Assembly (NCBI GenBank): GCA_035274225.1
Contig: DATEOK010000349.1
Location: 1 to 34,437 of the forward strand
Reading direction: 5' to 3'
Origin: Dongia_A sp035274225
Lineage (GTDB): Bacteria > Pseudomonadota > Alphaproteobacteria > Dongiales > Dongiaceae
Length of the DNA: 34,437 nucleotides
Part shown: piece by piece, positions 15,640 through 23,884 of the stretch
Layout: each line of letters opens with the position of its first letter
Position numbering within the stretch: the first letter of the stretch is position 1
The notes under the pieces: generated by a model
What the model was told of the DNA's origin: nothing
Databases searched by the model: none
What the model saw: the letters and a program-made list of their open reading frames with translations, nothing else
Position numbers and translations under genes: made by a program

Positions 15640-17016
15640 CTACGACAATAGCACAGCTCGGCCGTCGCCGCGCGGCCACGGAAACCGGAGGTCGACCCGG
15701 AGGCCCGGCGTGTTGTCTACCAGGGCAATGCCGATGCGGTGCAGCTTGGCGATCGCGGCCACCAGGCTGAGGCCAAGCCCGTATCCGGCGGACGCGCCTT
15801 CTTTCTTCAGCCGGTAGAAGCGCTGGAAGACCTTTTTCCGCTCGATCTCGGGGATGCCGACGCCGTTGTCGGATACACGCACCGCAATGCCGTCGCTCAT
15901 GGTCTCCGCGGATAGAACGATCCGGTCGCCGCCGGAATGCGCGATCGCGTTTTCCAGCAGGTTGACGACCATCTGCACCACCAGCCGCTTGTCGCCGTAG
16001 AAGCGCAGGCCCGGTGCGATCTGAACGGCCAGGTGCTTGCCACCGTCACGCGCGATCGGCTCGAAATCCTCCGCCAGCGCGGCCAAGGTCTCGGACAGCT
16101 CGAACTCCTTGAAGCTGGAGCGCAGCGTGCCGGCATCGATATAGGCGATGCGCAGCAACGCGCCGAATGCACTCAGCAGCCCATCCAGTTCCAGGACCGT
16201 TGAGTCCAGGATCTGTTTGGCATCGTCGGCCGACAGGGGCTGGCGGCGCGCGGCTTCCACCTTGTTGTGGATGCGGGTCAGCGGCGTGCGCAGCTCGTGC
16301 GCAATGTTGTTGGTGACCTGGCGCAGGCTGTCGGTCAGGTCCTGGATGCCGTCGAGCATCCCGTTGAGGTGGGCGGCGAGGCGGTCGAACTCGTCCTTCT
16401 TGTTGCCGACGGGGAGGCGACGATCGAGATGGCCGCGCCTGATCTCCAGGCTCAGGCGGTTGATGGCTTCCAGACGCCGGAAGATCAGCGCGCTGCTGAC
16501 GATTGCGGTGAGCAGGGACAGCGGAACCGCGATCGCCAGGATCCAGATGATCCCTTCCTCGACCAGCTCGACCACATCGTGCAGGGCATGGGCGTCGTGC
16601 CCGACCAGGAGAAAGGAGTGGTCGGGAAGGAACGCGCCCTTGGCGATAAACGGCTCGTCCTCGTCGCCATTTGGCGGCACGATGTCGCGCCATCCCTCCG
16701 CTGGCGCAAGGGCAGGGATCTGGCCGGCCAGCTTCGCGCCACCCGGCGCCTGCAGCAGGTAGATGTAGCCCTCATCGATGACCGGCGCGGCGCGCTGGTC
16801 GATCAGCGCTTTCACGCCGGCCTGCCCGCCGGTCGCGAAGGCATCCGACACGGACTGGTATTCCTCGGCCGCGGTCTCCTCGATCTCTTCGCGCCACAGC
16901 GCCGCGCCGCCGAAATAGAACATCGCCGACATCAGCAGCAGCGCACCGATGAAGGCAAGGGTGCAGGACATGGTGATCCTGAAGGTCGACGCGCGCAGGA
17001 AGTCAGCGATGGTCAT
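15640..17016 (-). CDS. Sensor histidine kinase (HAMP-HisKA-HATPase)
   Basis: This 458-residue membrane kinase has TM1 at about 15-37, a periplasmic sensor region at 41-152 and TM2 at about 155-178. A HAMP linker follows, then HisKA with phosphoacceptor His240 (NNIAHELRTPLTRIH). The HATPase domain has an N box (NLLENAIAHSGGD), a G1 box (DNGVGIP, 384-390) and a G2 box (GYGLGLS). All catalytic motifs are intact. The gene overlaps the response regulator by 14 nt, so they form a cognate pair. The input signal is unknown; the porin downstream suggests envelope or nutrient sensing. Confidence 0.93.
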   Translation of the reverse strand: MTIADFLRASTFRITMSCTLAFIGALLLMSAMFYFGGAALWREEIEETAAEEYQSVSDAFATGGQAGVKALIDQRAAPVIDEGYIYLLQAPGGAKLAGQIPALAPAEGWRDIVPPNGDEDEPFIAKGAFLPDHSFLLVGHDAHALHDVVELVEEGIIWILAIAVPLSLLTAIVSSALIFRRLEAINRLSLEIRRGHLDRRLPVGNKKDEFDRLAAHLNGMLDGIQDLTDSLRQVTNNIAHELRTPLTRIHNKVEAARRQPLSADDAKQILDSTVLELDGLLSAFGALLRIAYIDAGTLRSSFKEFELSETLAALAEDFEPIARDGGKHLAVQIAPGLRFYGDKRLVVQMVVNLLENAIAHSGGDRIVLSAETMSDGIAVRVSDNGVGIPEIERKKVFQRFYRLKKEGASAGYGLGLSLVAAIAKLHRIGIALVDNTPGLRVDLRFPWPRGDGRAVLLS

Positions 17017-17680
17017 TGATCGAGTATCCCGCGCCGCGCATGGTCTTGATCAGCTTGAGCTCGAACGGCTTGTCGATCTTCGCGCGCAGGCGGCTGATGT
17101 GAGTCTCGACCACCGAGGTGCGGGGGTCGAAATGGAAGTCCCAGACATGCTCCAACAGCATGGTGCGGGTCACGATCTCGCCGCTGTGCCGCATCAGGTA
17201 TTCGAGCAGCAGATATTCGCGCGGCTGCAGTTCGATGCGCTGGCCCTGGCGCGTGACCTCCCGCGTGGTGCGGTCGAGCACGAGGTCGGCGACGCGCAGC
17301 ACCACCTCCTGGTCGTTCAACGGCGGACGGCGCAGCAGGGCGCGCACCCGCGCGGTGAACTCGGAGAAGGCGAACGGCTTGACCAGATAGTCGTCGCCGC
17401 CGGCGTCCAGGCCGGCGACGCGTTCGTCGATGCCGTCGAGCGCGGTGAGGAAGAGGACGGGCACCGAAACGCTGGCCCCGCGCAGCACCTTGACCAGGCT
17501 GAGGCCATCCATGCCCGGCAGCAGCCGGTCCACCACGATCAAGTCGTAGGGCGAACCCGATGCCAGGAACAGGGCGTCGCGGCCGTTGGCGGCGCAATCG
17601 ACCGCAAAGCCCTCGGTCGCCAGGCCAGAGGCCAGGTAATTCCGGGTTTCCTCATCATCCTCGACGACCAGGATCTTCAT
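17003..17680 (-). CDS. OmpR/PhoB-family response regulator
   Basis: This 225-residue regulator has a receiver domain with the acidic pair at residues 8-9, phosphoacceptor Asp51 (DLIVVDRLLPGMDG) and Lys in YLVKPFAF. A C-terminal winged helix follows (LQPREYLLLEYLMRHSGEIV, and TSVVETHISRLRAKI). The start is the ATG at 17680, where the receiver domain begins (MKILVVEDDEE); a longer upstream reading adds an Arg/Pro-rich stretch and is rejected. It is the first gene of a regulator-kinase-porin unit. Its targets are likely to include that porin. Confidence 0.93.
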   Translation of the reverse strand: MKILVVEDDEETRNYLASGLATEGFAVDCAANGRDALFLASGSPYDLIVVDRLLPGMDGLSLVKVLRGASVSVPVLFLTALDGIDERVAGLDAGGDDYLVKPFAFSEFTARVRALLRRPPLNDQEVVLRVADLVLDRTTREVTRQGQRIELQPREYLLLEYLMRHSGEIVTRTMLLEHVWDFHFDPRTSVVETHISRLRAKIDKPFELKLIKTMRGAGYSINDHR

Positions 17681-17754
17681 GAGCGACCGGCACAGTGGCT
17701 GCGCGGGCGGCGAGCGCCGGCGGGGTGCGCTCGCCAACCACGCCATTACATCAC

Positions 17755-19281
17755 CTAGGCGGCCGCGGCGGCAAGGTTGTGGTCGTCCGCCACATCCGCG
17801 ACCAGGTTTGCGGGCAAGGCGGTCCGGCTGACGGCGACCACCACGTCGTCGAAATCGCCGTCATACTCCGGGTCGCTGACAAACATGTCCTCGAAGCCGA
17901 GCACTTCCGCCTTGTCGTCCCGGGGGCTGTTCTCGAGTGTGTCTGAGTCCCGCTCCACGGCTTGGATGCCGCCGGCCGGATTGAGCAGGTTCCAGTCGTC
18001 GTGGGTGTTCACATCGAGCGCATGAAAGGTGGCGATCGGAAGGGGCGTGCCATCCTCGCCGATCACCTGCGGTGCCATGCGGTCGTAGATGCTGGCCTGC
18101 TTCCCGGTCAGGAAGTTGCGGAATTCCAGCCCGCCATCCTCGAACGGCGACAGGTCAAGGCCGATCTCACCGGCGTTGGGAATGAGGAACAGACCGTAGC
18201 CTTCGCCCTTGTCGAGGCCGATGACGAACTCATCGCCTTGCTTCAGCTCCTCGGTGTCGGGGAACAGGAGCTCGACGTCGTCGATCAGCCCGGTCTTGCG
18301 GTCGAAGGTGTAGAAGCCGAGCGCGTCCTCGAATTCGGTGTCGCCGCCAAGGAAGGTGACATGCACCTCAGAGCCGGGTCGCCGGAAGTCCCGCAGCTCC
18401 GGTTGCTCGAAATCGTCGACGCCGATGTCGTGATTGATCAGGTCCTTGAGGTCAGGGTCACCGTGGTCCTTGAACAGTTCGTGGCCAATCCCGCCGTGCT
18501 TCAGCAAGCGGATGTCCATGAGCTGTTCGACACTCAGTTCGCCGTCCAGGGTCCGCTCCTCGGCCACGACCATGCCGACACCAGGTTCATAGTTCTTGAT
18601 TTCCCGGACGTCGGGTTCGAGCTGGCTGGTGTTGAGCGTCTCCAGCACGCCCTTGAAGGAGCCGATGTCGATGTCGGCCGTTCCTTTGAACGTCAGGAGC
18701 TGGGCCTGGTCTACGGCGACGCCGGGAGAGAACTCCTCGAAATAGCCGTTGCCGAGCGCTTCCAGCGTCTCGCGCGTCGGCATGATGTAGCCGGGTTTGG
18801 CGCCGTCGCTGCCGGCGAGCCAGGTGCCTTCGGTGGAGGTGCCGAGGAAATTGCCGTCATCGTCGTACTGGAAAGCGTAGGTCAGCTCGCCGAGGTACCA
18901 GACGTTGCCGTGCTTGTCCTGGGCGAAGTAGTCGAGCGTGTCCTCGGCCAGGACGCCGTTGACATAGGCGGTGTCGCGCGAGACGAGCGCCTTCACGCCG
19001 TTGATCGTCTTGCTTTCGAAGGTCGCGAACACGTTGTTCCATTCGGTGTCGTCGCCTTCCTCCTCCGGCAGCGTGGCGTAGGTGTAGACGGTGCCGCGGA
19101 TCGCCGGGAAATAAGGGTTGTCGATGCGCTGGTTCGGGCGGAAGTTGTCCGCATCGAACACGGGCAGGGTCGGATTGGGCGAGGGATCGGGCAGGGCTTC
19201 GGTGCTGGTCGATTGGTGGCGAGATGTGCTGTGCGACCAGAAATCATCATCGAGCCATTTCTTGAGAGTGCGACTGGCCAT
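17755..19281 (-). CDS. DUF4114-containing large acidic protein, probably exported
   Basis: This 508-residue acidic protein has an N-terminal half that includes NPYFPAIRGTVYTYATLPEEEG, seen in several uncharacterised secreted proteins. A DUF4114 domain (about 305-450: GSEVHVTFLGGDTEFEDALG, GLFLIPNAGEIGL) follows. There is no classical signal peptide, and the C-terminus is short and Ala-rich. DUF4114 often accompanies RTX-type, type I secreted proteins, so export by that route is possible but unproven. It lies 74 bases upstream of the response regulator on the same strand, with no clear terminator between them. The enzymatic role is unknown. Confidence 0.8.
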   Translation of the reverse strand: MASRTLKKWLDDDFWSHSTSRHQSTSTEALPDPSPNPTLPVFDADNFRPNQRIDNPYFPAIRGTVYTYATLPEEEGDDTEWNNVFATFESKTINGVKALVSRDTAYVNGVLAEDTLDYFAQDKHGNVWYLGELTYAFQYDDDGNFLGTSTEGTWLAGSDGAKPGYIMPTRETLEALGNGYFEEFSPGVAVDQAQLLTFKGTADIDIGSFKGVLETLNTSQLEPDVREIKNYEPGVGMVVAEERTLDGELSVEQLMDIRLLKHGGIGHELFKDHGDPDLKDLINHDIGVDDFEQPELRDFRRPGSEVHVTFLGGDTEFEDALGFYTFDRKTGLIDDVELLFPDTEELKQGDEFVIGLDKGEGYGLFLIPNAGEIGLDLSPFEDGGLEFRNFLTGKQASIYDRMAPQVIGEDGTPLPIATFHALDVNTHDDWNLLNPAGGIQAVERDSDTLENSPRDDKAEVLGFEDMFVSDPEYDGDFDDVVVAVSRTALPANLVADVADDHNLAAAAA

Positions 19282-19356
19282 GGCATGCTCCCTTATCTGG
19301 CCGGCCTGGGATGGCGCGGCGGATCAACGGCATGATTAGGCGTCAGTGCCCTTTTC

Positions 19357-19389
19357 CCCGCCTTTGCGGCGGGCTTACGGTTTCGTAAG
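19357..19389 (-). terminator. Two adjacent small hairpins between genes
   Basis: CCCGCC/GGCGGG (19357-19373) and CTTACG/CGTAAG (19374-19389) form back-to-back perfect 6-bp stems with 5- and 4-nt loops. They lie between the stop of the Mpo1-methyltransferase fusion and the DUF4114 start. U tracts are poor, so termination is only probable. Confidence 0.4.
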
Positions 19390-19408
19390 GGAGGCCTGGA
19401 TGAGCGGG

Positions 19409-20962
19409 CTAACGGCGGGGAGCCGCCTTGGCAATGCGAAGAACACGGATGTAACCGAGGAACGTGTGGACGGTCTCCGGCTCGCCCAGACCCTCCGCTG
19501 CGATGATCCGTTCAAGCTCGCCGTCCAGCTGCGGTCGGACATACTCATGAAAATTGAAGCGCATCGGAAATGACGCAACCAGGCCGACCAGGCCGCGCGC
19601 CCAGCCATAGTCGGTGATGACCAGCCTGCCGCCCGGCTTGAGCACGCGCCACATCTCGCGCAGCGCCAGGGGCTTCACCTCTGACGGCAAGTGATGGAAG
19701 AAGAACGTGCTGGTGACGACGTCGACGCTTCGGTCGGGCAGCGGCAGCGCCTCCGCAAGCGCCAGTTCGAATTGCGCGGTGCTTCCGGCCTCGCGCGCAC
19801 GCAGGCGCGCGACCTCGATCATGCCAGGTGTCGCATCGATGCCGGTCGTCGTCCCAATCCCGGTGCCGGCATGATCTGCCGCGAGCGCCGCCGCCATCAG
19901 GGTCAACTCGCCGGTGCCGCATCCGACATCGGCAAGGCTGTCTCCGGGTCCAAGACGCGCCGCGTCCAGTGTCGCCGCCAGGATGGCGCGCCGGCGCCCG
20001 AAGCTCAGGGAGTTCTCCAGCAGATCGACCAACCGCACGCGGCCGTCGACGCGCAGCCCCTTGGTCGCCGGCCCTGCAATGTTCGTGAAATCTCCCGCGA
20101 TAACCTCGGCGACGCGGCTGGGCTGGCCGACGGTGGCGACATGCCACACCATGGCGACACCGACGCACAATAGGGTGGCCAATCCAGCAATCGCGCCATA
20201 GACAGGAGCCGGATTGGGTAAGCCATGCTCCGCCAGCTCCGCCAGGCCAAAGGCAAGGCTGCCAAAGGCCAGCAACGCCATGCAGGCGCGCCTGAGCGAT
20301 CTTTCGTTGGCGCCACTGCCTCCACGACTGGCCGCTTTCAACGGCGTCCCAGTGGACAATGCAGCGGCATAGCGCTGCGCCGCGACGATAGCCGCGAAGG
20401 CAGCGATCAAAGCGCCGGCAAACGCGACGATCGGGGCGCCAAGCTGGATGATCGGGTGGCGGAAGCTGTGCATCGCTTCGCTCAGATCGGAAAGGTCCGA
20501 TAGCCCGACCGTCAGGCCAGCGGTACTCGCGATCAAGAGCGAATAGCGCAGATGCTGCGCATCAAAGCGCTTCCTGTTGTGCAGCACGTCGGCCGTGGGC
20601 GAGGTCGTGCGGACCGGATGCGACGCCACCGGCTCCAGGGTCGCCTGCGCGACGACACCGCGCCGGATCAGCTCGATCTCCATCCGCCCGGTGAGGGCAA
20701 GCCAGCACATGCGCAAGTCAGCCACGGCTCCCCAAAAGACGCTGACCCCGATCAACGGCTGGTTCCGCTCGACAAACCAATGGGCGGATATCGCGATGGC
20801 ATAGCTGAGGGCGATTCCGGCCACGAAGATCCACGCTTGCTGCGCCGCGACAGCTTGGATCGCCGACAGGATGCCAAGGGCAGTGGCGAAGTAGTGCAGA
20901 GCGCGCGTGCCAGGCAGGCGGTGGGCATTCAGATAGAGCGGCCAGAATTCACGGAAGCGCAT
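19409..20962 (-). CDS. Mpo1/DUF962-like membrane domain fused to a SAM methyltransferase
   Basis: This 517-residue protein fuses two families. Residues 1-105 match DUF962/Mpo1 (MRFREFWPLYLNAHR, then LHYFATALG and AHWFVERNQP, with His14, His23 and His61). Yeast Mpo1 is an iron-dependent dioxygenase that degrades 2-hydroxy fatty acids derived from phytosphingosine. Residues about 140-275 hold four further hydrophobic segments. Residues about 300-517 are a class I methyltransferase (LADVGCGTGELTL at 343-355; DVVTSTFFFHHLP; LKPGGRLVITDYG). ATG at 20962 is chosen because the family begins MRFREF and AGAGGT lies six bases upstream; a longer reading would add 14 atypical residues. The neighbouring ceramide genes suggest a role in sphingolipid or hydroxy-fatty-acid turnover (inference). 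Confidence 0.85.
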   Translation of the reverse strand: MRFREFWPLYLNAHRLPGTRALHYFATALGILSAIQAVAAQQAWIFVAGIALSYAIAISAHWFVERNQPLIGVSVFWGAVADLRMCWLALTGRMEIELIRRGVVAQATLEPVASHPVRTTSPTADVLHNRKRFDAQHLRYSLLIASTAGLTVGLSDLSDLSEAMHSFRHPIIQLGAPIVAFAGALIAAFAAIVAAQRYAAALSTGTPLKAASRGGSGANERSLRRACMALLAFGSLAFGLAELAEHGLPNPAPVYGAIAGLATLLCVGVAMVWHVATVGQPSRVAEVIAGDFTNIAGPATKGLRVDGRVRLVDLLENSLSFGRRRAILAATLDAARLGPGDSLADVGCGTGELTLMAAALAADHAGTGIGTTTGIDATPGMIEVARLRAREAGSTAQFELALAEALPLPDRSVDVVTSTFFFHHLPSEVKPLALREMWRVLKPGGRLVITDYGWARGLVGLVASFPMRFNFHEYVRPQLDGELERIIAAEGLGEPETVHTFLGYIRVLRIAKAAPRR

Positions 20963-21079
20963 GTCGACCTCTATCGAGAAGTGCCAGGGCGCAGTCTGTG
21001 TCAATGCGGCGATCGAAGATCGCGGTATTGTGGGAGGACCGGCCAGCCAAGTCCAGCGCGGTATGGCAGCGCAGCAGCG

Positions 21080-21856
21080 TCAGGCACGGCTGGCAAAGAT
21101 CCGCTCGACCAGCTCGAGGTCGGCTGGCTTGTCGACATCGACCGCCGCCTCGGCGAACGGCAGCTCGACATGGCGGATGACGGCGCCCGCCTTCCGTGAC
21201 AGGTAGGCGAAGGCTTGCTCGGCGTTCATCAGGCCCAGCAGGACCCTGACGAGGGCCAGTGGGCCGATCTCCCAGATCAGGCGCAATGGGCGCTTGCGGT
21301 GCGTTTCCATGCGGCGCCAGAAGTCCGCGACGCGCGCCACATTCGACGAGCGCACCAGGAACAGGTTGCAGCCGCTGAATCGCTGTTTGCCGAGCCGGTA
21401 GAAGGTGCGGATGGCGCCGGGATAAGCGGCAGCCACCACGTCGGCCGGCGCCAGCGCGACCGCGAGGTCGCAGTCCTTGGGCGCGATATCCACGAACCGC
21501 TGCAGGATCGCCGGCGTCAGCAGCGGATGATCGGCCGTGGTGACCAGCAATGGCTGGGTCAGCTCGACGACGCGCAATGCAGCGGCGACGCTGGTTGCCG
21601 GACTATCGGAGGCGGGCAAGATCTCCAAAGTGCGGTCGCGATGCAGTGCTTCGAGAGCCGGTACCTGGAGAGCAACGCGTTCATCCTCGATGCAGACATA
21701 GATGCGGGTGATGCCGGGCGTGGCGCGCAGCGTTTCCACCACGCGCAGCAGCATGGGCACCCCGGCAACGGGCAACAGGGCCTTGTGGGAGACGCCGGCC
21801 GCCTTGGCCATCGGATCGTCCGGGCCGCGGCTGCCGGCCAGGATCAGCGCATTCAC
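21080..21856 (-). CDS. MobA-like NTP transferase
   Basis: This 258-residue nucleotidyltransferase-fold protein has MNALILAGSRGP, where an acidic variant replaces the usual GxGxR loop, KALLPVAGVPML with the catalytic Lys, and TTADHPLLTP with the metal-binding Asp. It probably activates a phospho-alcohol or sugar as an NDP derivative. The start is a GTG whose last two bases form part of the TGA stop of the GNAT gene (GTGA, 4-nt overlap), so it is translationally coupled to the putative ceramide synthase. In Caulobacter a similar transferase sits near the ceramide phosphoglycerate genes (from memory). A head-group activating role is inferred. Confidence 0.82.
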   Translation of the reverse strand: MNALILAGSRGPDDPMAKAAGVSHKALLPVAGVPMLLRVVETLRATPGITRIYVCIEDERVALQVPALEALHRDRTLEILPASDSPATSVAAALRVVELTQPLLVTTADHPLLTPAILQRFVDIAPKDCDLAVALAPADVVAAAYPGAIRTFYRLGKQRFSGCNLFLVRSSNVARVADFWRRMETHRKRPLRLIWEIGPLALVRVLLGLMNAEQAFAYLSRKAGAVIRHVELPFAEAAVDVDKPADLELVERIFASRA

Positions 21857-22998
21857 GCGATCGCCTTTTCGTAGACGCGGTGCGTCTTGTAGACCTTGGC
21901 GCCGATGCCTTCGAGCACGCGGCGCATCGGCAGGTTGTCTTCGAGGATCCAGCCCAGCTCGACCTGCTCCAGGCCGCGCGCGAAGAACGGGCCCTTCAGG
22001 CGGTGGAACATCAGCGGCAGCAAGGCGGCGCCGGTCAGCGTGCCGTGATAGTTCTTGCGGATGCCCATCAGCGGCACGCGCGCGGTCTTCAGGGTCTTGC
22101 GCTTCAGGCGCCACAGCAGCTTGGCGAAGCCGAACGGCAACAGGCTGCCGTCGAGGTCGCGCACCGCTTCCATCAGGTTGGGGAGGCACACCAGCATGCC
22201 GGCGACTTCGTTGTCGATCTCGGCGATCACCACCATGTCGGGATCGATCAGCGGCTTCATGCTGGCCGCGGCGGCTTCAATCTCCGACTGCGCGAACGGC
22301 ACCATCTCCCAGTTGTCGGACCAGGCGTCGTTGAACACCTGCAGCAACGCGGCGAGGTCGGGCTTGTAGTTCTTCATGTTGAGCGGACGCAGGCGGATGC
22401 GTCCGTCGCTCTGCACCTTGTCCAGCATGCGGCTGCTGCCGACTGCGTGATAGGTCGCCTTGTCGACGGTGTAGGAGAACAGATCCTTGACCTTGGTGAA
22501 GCCGCAGGCCTCGACCAGCTTGCCTTGGTAGGGCAGGTGGTAGGGCATCATCAGCATCGGCGTGGCGTCGAAGCCGTCGACCAGCAGCCCGGATTCCTCG
22601 TTCGAGGAGAAGCTGAAGGGGCCGAGGATGCGCCTGGCGCCGTGCGCCTTCGCCCAAGTCTCGGCGGCGCCCGCTAGCGCGCGCATGACGTTGATGTCGT
22701 CGATGGTGTCGAGCCAGCCGAAATGGCCGGTGTCGTCGCGGTATTTCTCCTGGTGCAGCCGGCAGAACTGGGCGGAGATGCGCCCGACCACCTCGCCAGA
22801 GCGGCGCGCGACGAACAGCTCGCCCTCGGCGTGCTGGAAATAGGGGTTCTTCTTGCGGCTCAGCGTTTCCTTGCGCTCGAGATCCAGTGGAGGGACGTAG
22901 CCCTTCTGCCCGCGATAGAGCCGCTTGGGCAGCGCGACGAAGTCATTGAGGTCGCGCGCATTGGCGACCGGCTGGACGACGACAGGACCTGGAGACAT
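21853..22998 (-). CDS. bcerS: GNAT-fold acyltransferase, putative bacterial ceramide synthase
   Basis: This 381-residue protein belongs to the large GNAT/YghO-like family. Signatures are PKRLYRGQKGYVPPLD at the N-terminus, ELFVARRSGEVVGRISAQ as the GNAT beta-strand pair, GPFSFSSNEESGLLVDGFD, and a C-terminal acyltransferase half with WILEDNLPMRRVLEGIGAKVYKTHRVYEK. Family members are often mis-annotated as dATP pyrophosphohydrolase. The Caulobacter bacterial ceramide synthase, which N-acylates 3-ketosphinganine-type bases with acyl-CoA, has this fold and lies near spt. Length fits. It lies six bases after the hydroxylase gene and overlaps the NTP transferase by four bases. The identity rests on family and context. 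Confidence 0.75.
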   Translation of the reverse strand: MSPGPVVVQPVANARDLNDFVALPKRLYRGQKGYVPPLDLERKETLSRKKNPYFQHAEGELFVARRSGEVVGRISAQFCRLHQEKYRDDTGHFGWLDTIDDINVMRALAGAAETWAKAHGARRILGPFSFSSNEESGLLVDGFDATPMLMMPYHLPYQGKLVEACGFTKVKDLFSYTVDKATYHAVGSSRMLDKVQSDGRIRLRPLNMKNYKPDLAALLQVFNDAWSDNWEMVPFAQSEIEAAAASMKPLIDPDMVVIAEIDNEVAGMLVCLPNLMEAVRDLDGSLLPFGFAKLLWRLKRKTLKTARVPLMGIRKNYHGTLTGAALLPLMFHRLKGPFFARGLEQVELGWILEDNLPMRRVLEGIGAKVYKTHRVYEKAIA

Positions 22999-23004
22999 CG
23001 GCGG

Positions 23005-23796
23005 TCAGCGGCCGGCGCGCGGGCTCGGCGCTTCGCCCTCATCAGAGCGGAACCGGCGCGGGTTGGCATCGCCGCGCGTGCCGTTGCTGAGTGCGGCCAC
23101 CCAGGGATAACGCCCCGCCATCTCCTCGGTGTAGCCGATGTTGAACACCGTGGCGCTCTTCGGCCGCAGCTTCGGCTCCGGATAGAAGGTGCCGAACAGC
23201 CGGTCCCAGAGATAGTTGGTGATGCCGAAGTTGCCCTGTTCGTTATGGAAGTGATGGGCCAGGTGATACTTCTTGATCTGGCGCATGAACGCCGACTTGG
23301 GCGTCGTGTTGAGATGCTGCACGCAGTGGCAGAACTCGTAGAACAAGGTCGAGAAGATGCCCATGGCAAACGCCACCGCCGCCGCAGCCGGACCGCCGAT
23401 CAGGTAGCCAACTGGGATCGTCACCAGCGCGATGGTCGGGATCGTGGTGTAGAGCGCGCCGAACAGCACGACCAGGTTGTGCGGATCCTGGTGATGATCG
23501 AAATGGATCCGCTTCCACACCTTGGCGGTCAGCGGCGAGCGATAGAGATACTGGCCGTGCAGGACCCAGCGGTGGATCAGGTACCACGCCAACGGATAGA
23601 CGACTGCGGCGAACACGCCGGCCGCGACCAGTGGCAGCCAGCCGTCGAACCACAGCGCGGCCAGCCACAGCGCGGCACCGGCAAAGCCGAGATAGACCAG
23701 GACGGCGTAATAGGCGAAGAACGCGACGACCAGATCGCCGAGCGACATGCGGGCGAGGTTGTGCGTGCGGTTCCTCCAGAAGCCCCAACGGACCAT
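23005..23796 (-). CDS. Fatty acid hydroxylase / sterol desaturase superfamily protein
   Basis: This 263-residue integral membrane di-iron enzyme has the histidine boxes HRWVLH (75-80), HFDHH (98-102), HCVQH (157-161) and HLAHH (178-182) between hydrophobic segments. Such enzymes hydroxylate or desaturate fatty acyl chains, sterols or sphingoid bases. The ATG at 23796 is preferred over a TTG at 23847. Its position directly before the putative ceramide synthase suggests ceramide or fatty-acyl hydroxylation, for example to give 2-hydroxy acids. Substrate and regiochemistry are not visible in the sequence. Confidence 0.85.
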   Translation of the reverse strand: MVRWGFWRNRTHNLARMSLGDLVVAFFAYYAVLVYLGFAGAALWLAALWFDGWLPLVAAGVFAAVVYPLAWYLIHRWVLHGQYLYRSPLTAKVWKRIHFDHHQDPHNLVVLFGALYTTIPTIALVTIPVGYLIGGPAAAAVAFAMGIFSTLFYEFCHCVQHLNTTPKSAFMRQIKKYHLAHHFHNEQGNFGITNYLWDRLFGTFYPEPKLRPKSATVFNIGYTEEMAGRYPWVAALSNGTRGDANPRRFRSDEGEAPSPRAGR

Positions 23797-23845
23797 GCGA
23801 ACACTTTGCTTTCGGCGCGAAATGATGGTGTCGAATCTGGGCCGC

Positions 23846-23874
23846 AATCTATGCGAATCAAAGATTTATCGCAA
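23846..23874 (-). promoter_or_regulatory. Candidate promoter before the hydroxylase gene
   Basis: On the minus strand, TTGCGA (23869-23874) and TAGATT (23846-23851) are separated by exactly 17 bp in an AT-rich island between the CDP-alcohol transferase stop and the hydroxylase start. Each hexamer matches 4 of 6 consensus bases. It would allow separate expression of hydroxylase, ceramide synthase and NTP transferase. Confidence 0.4.
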
Positions 23875-23884
23875 GTAAACGGGC

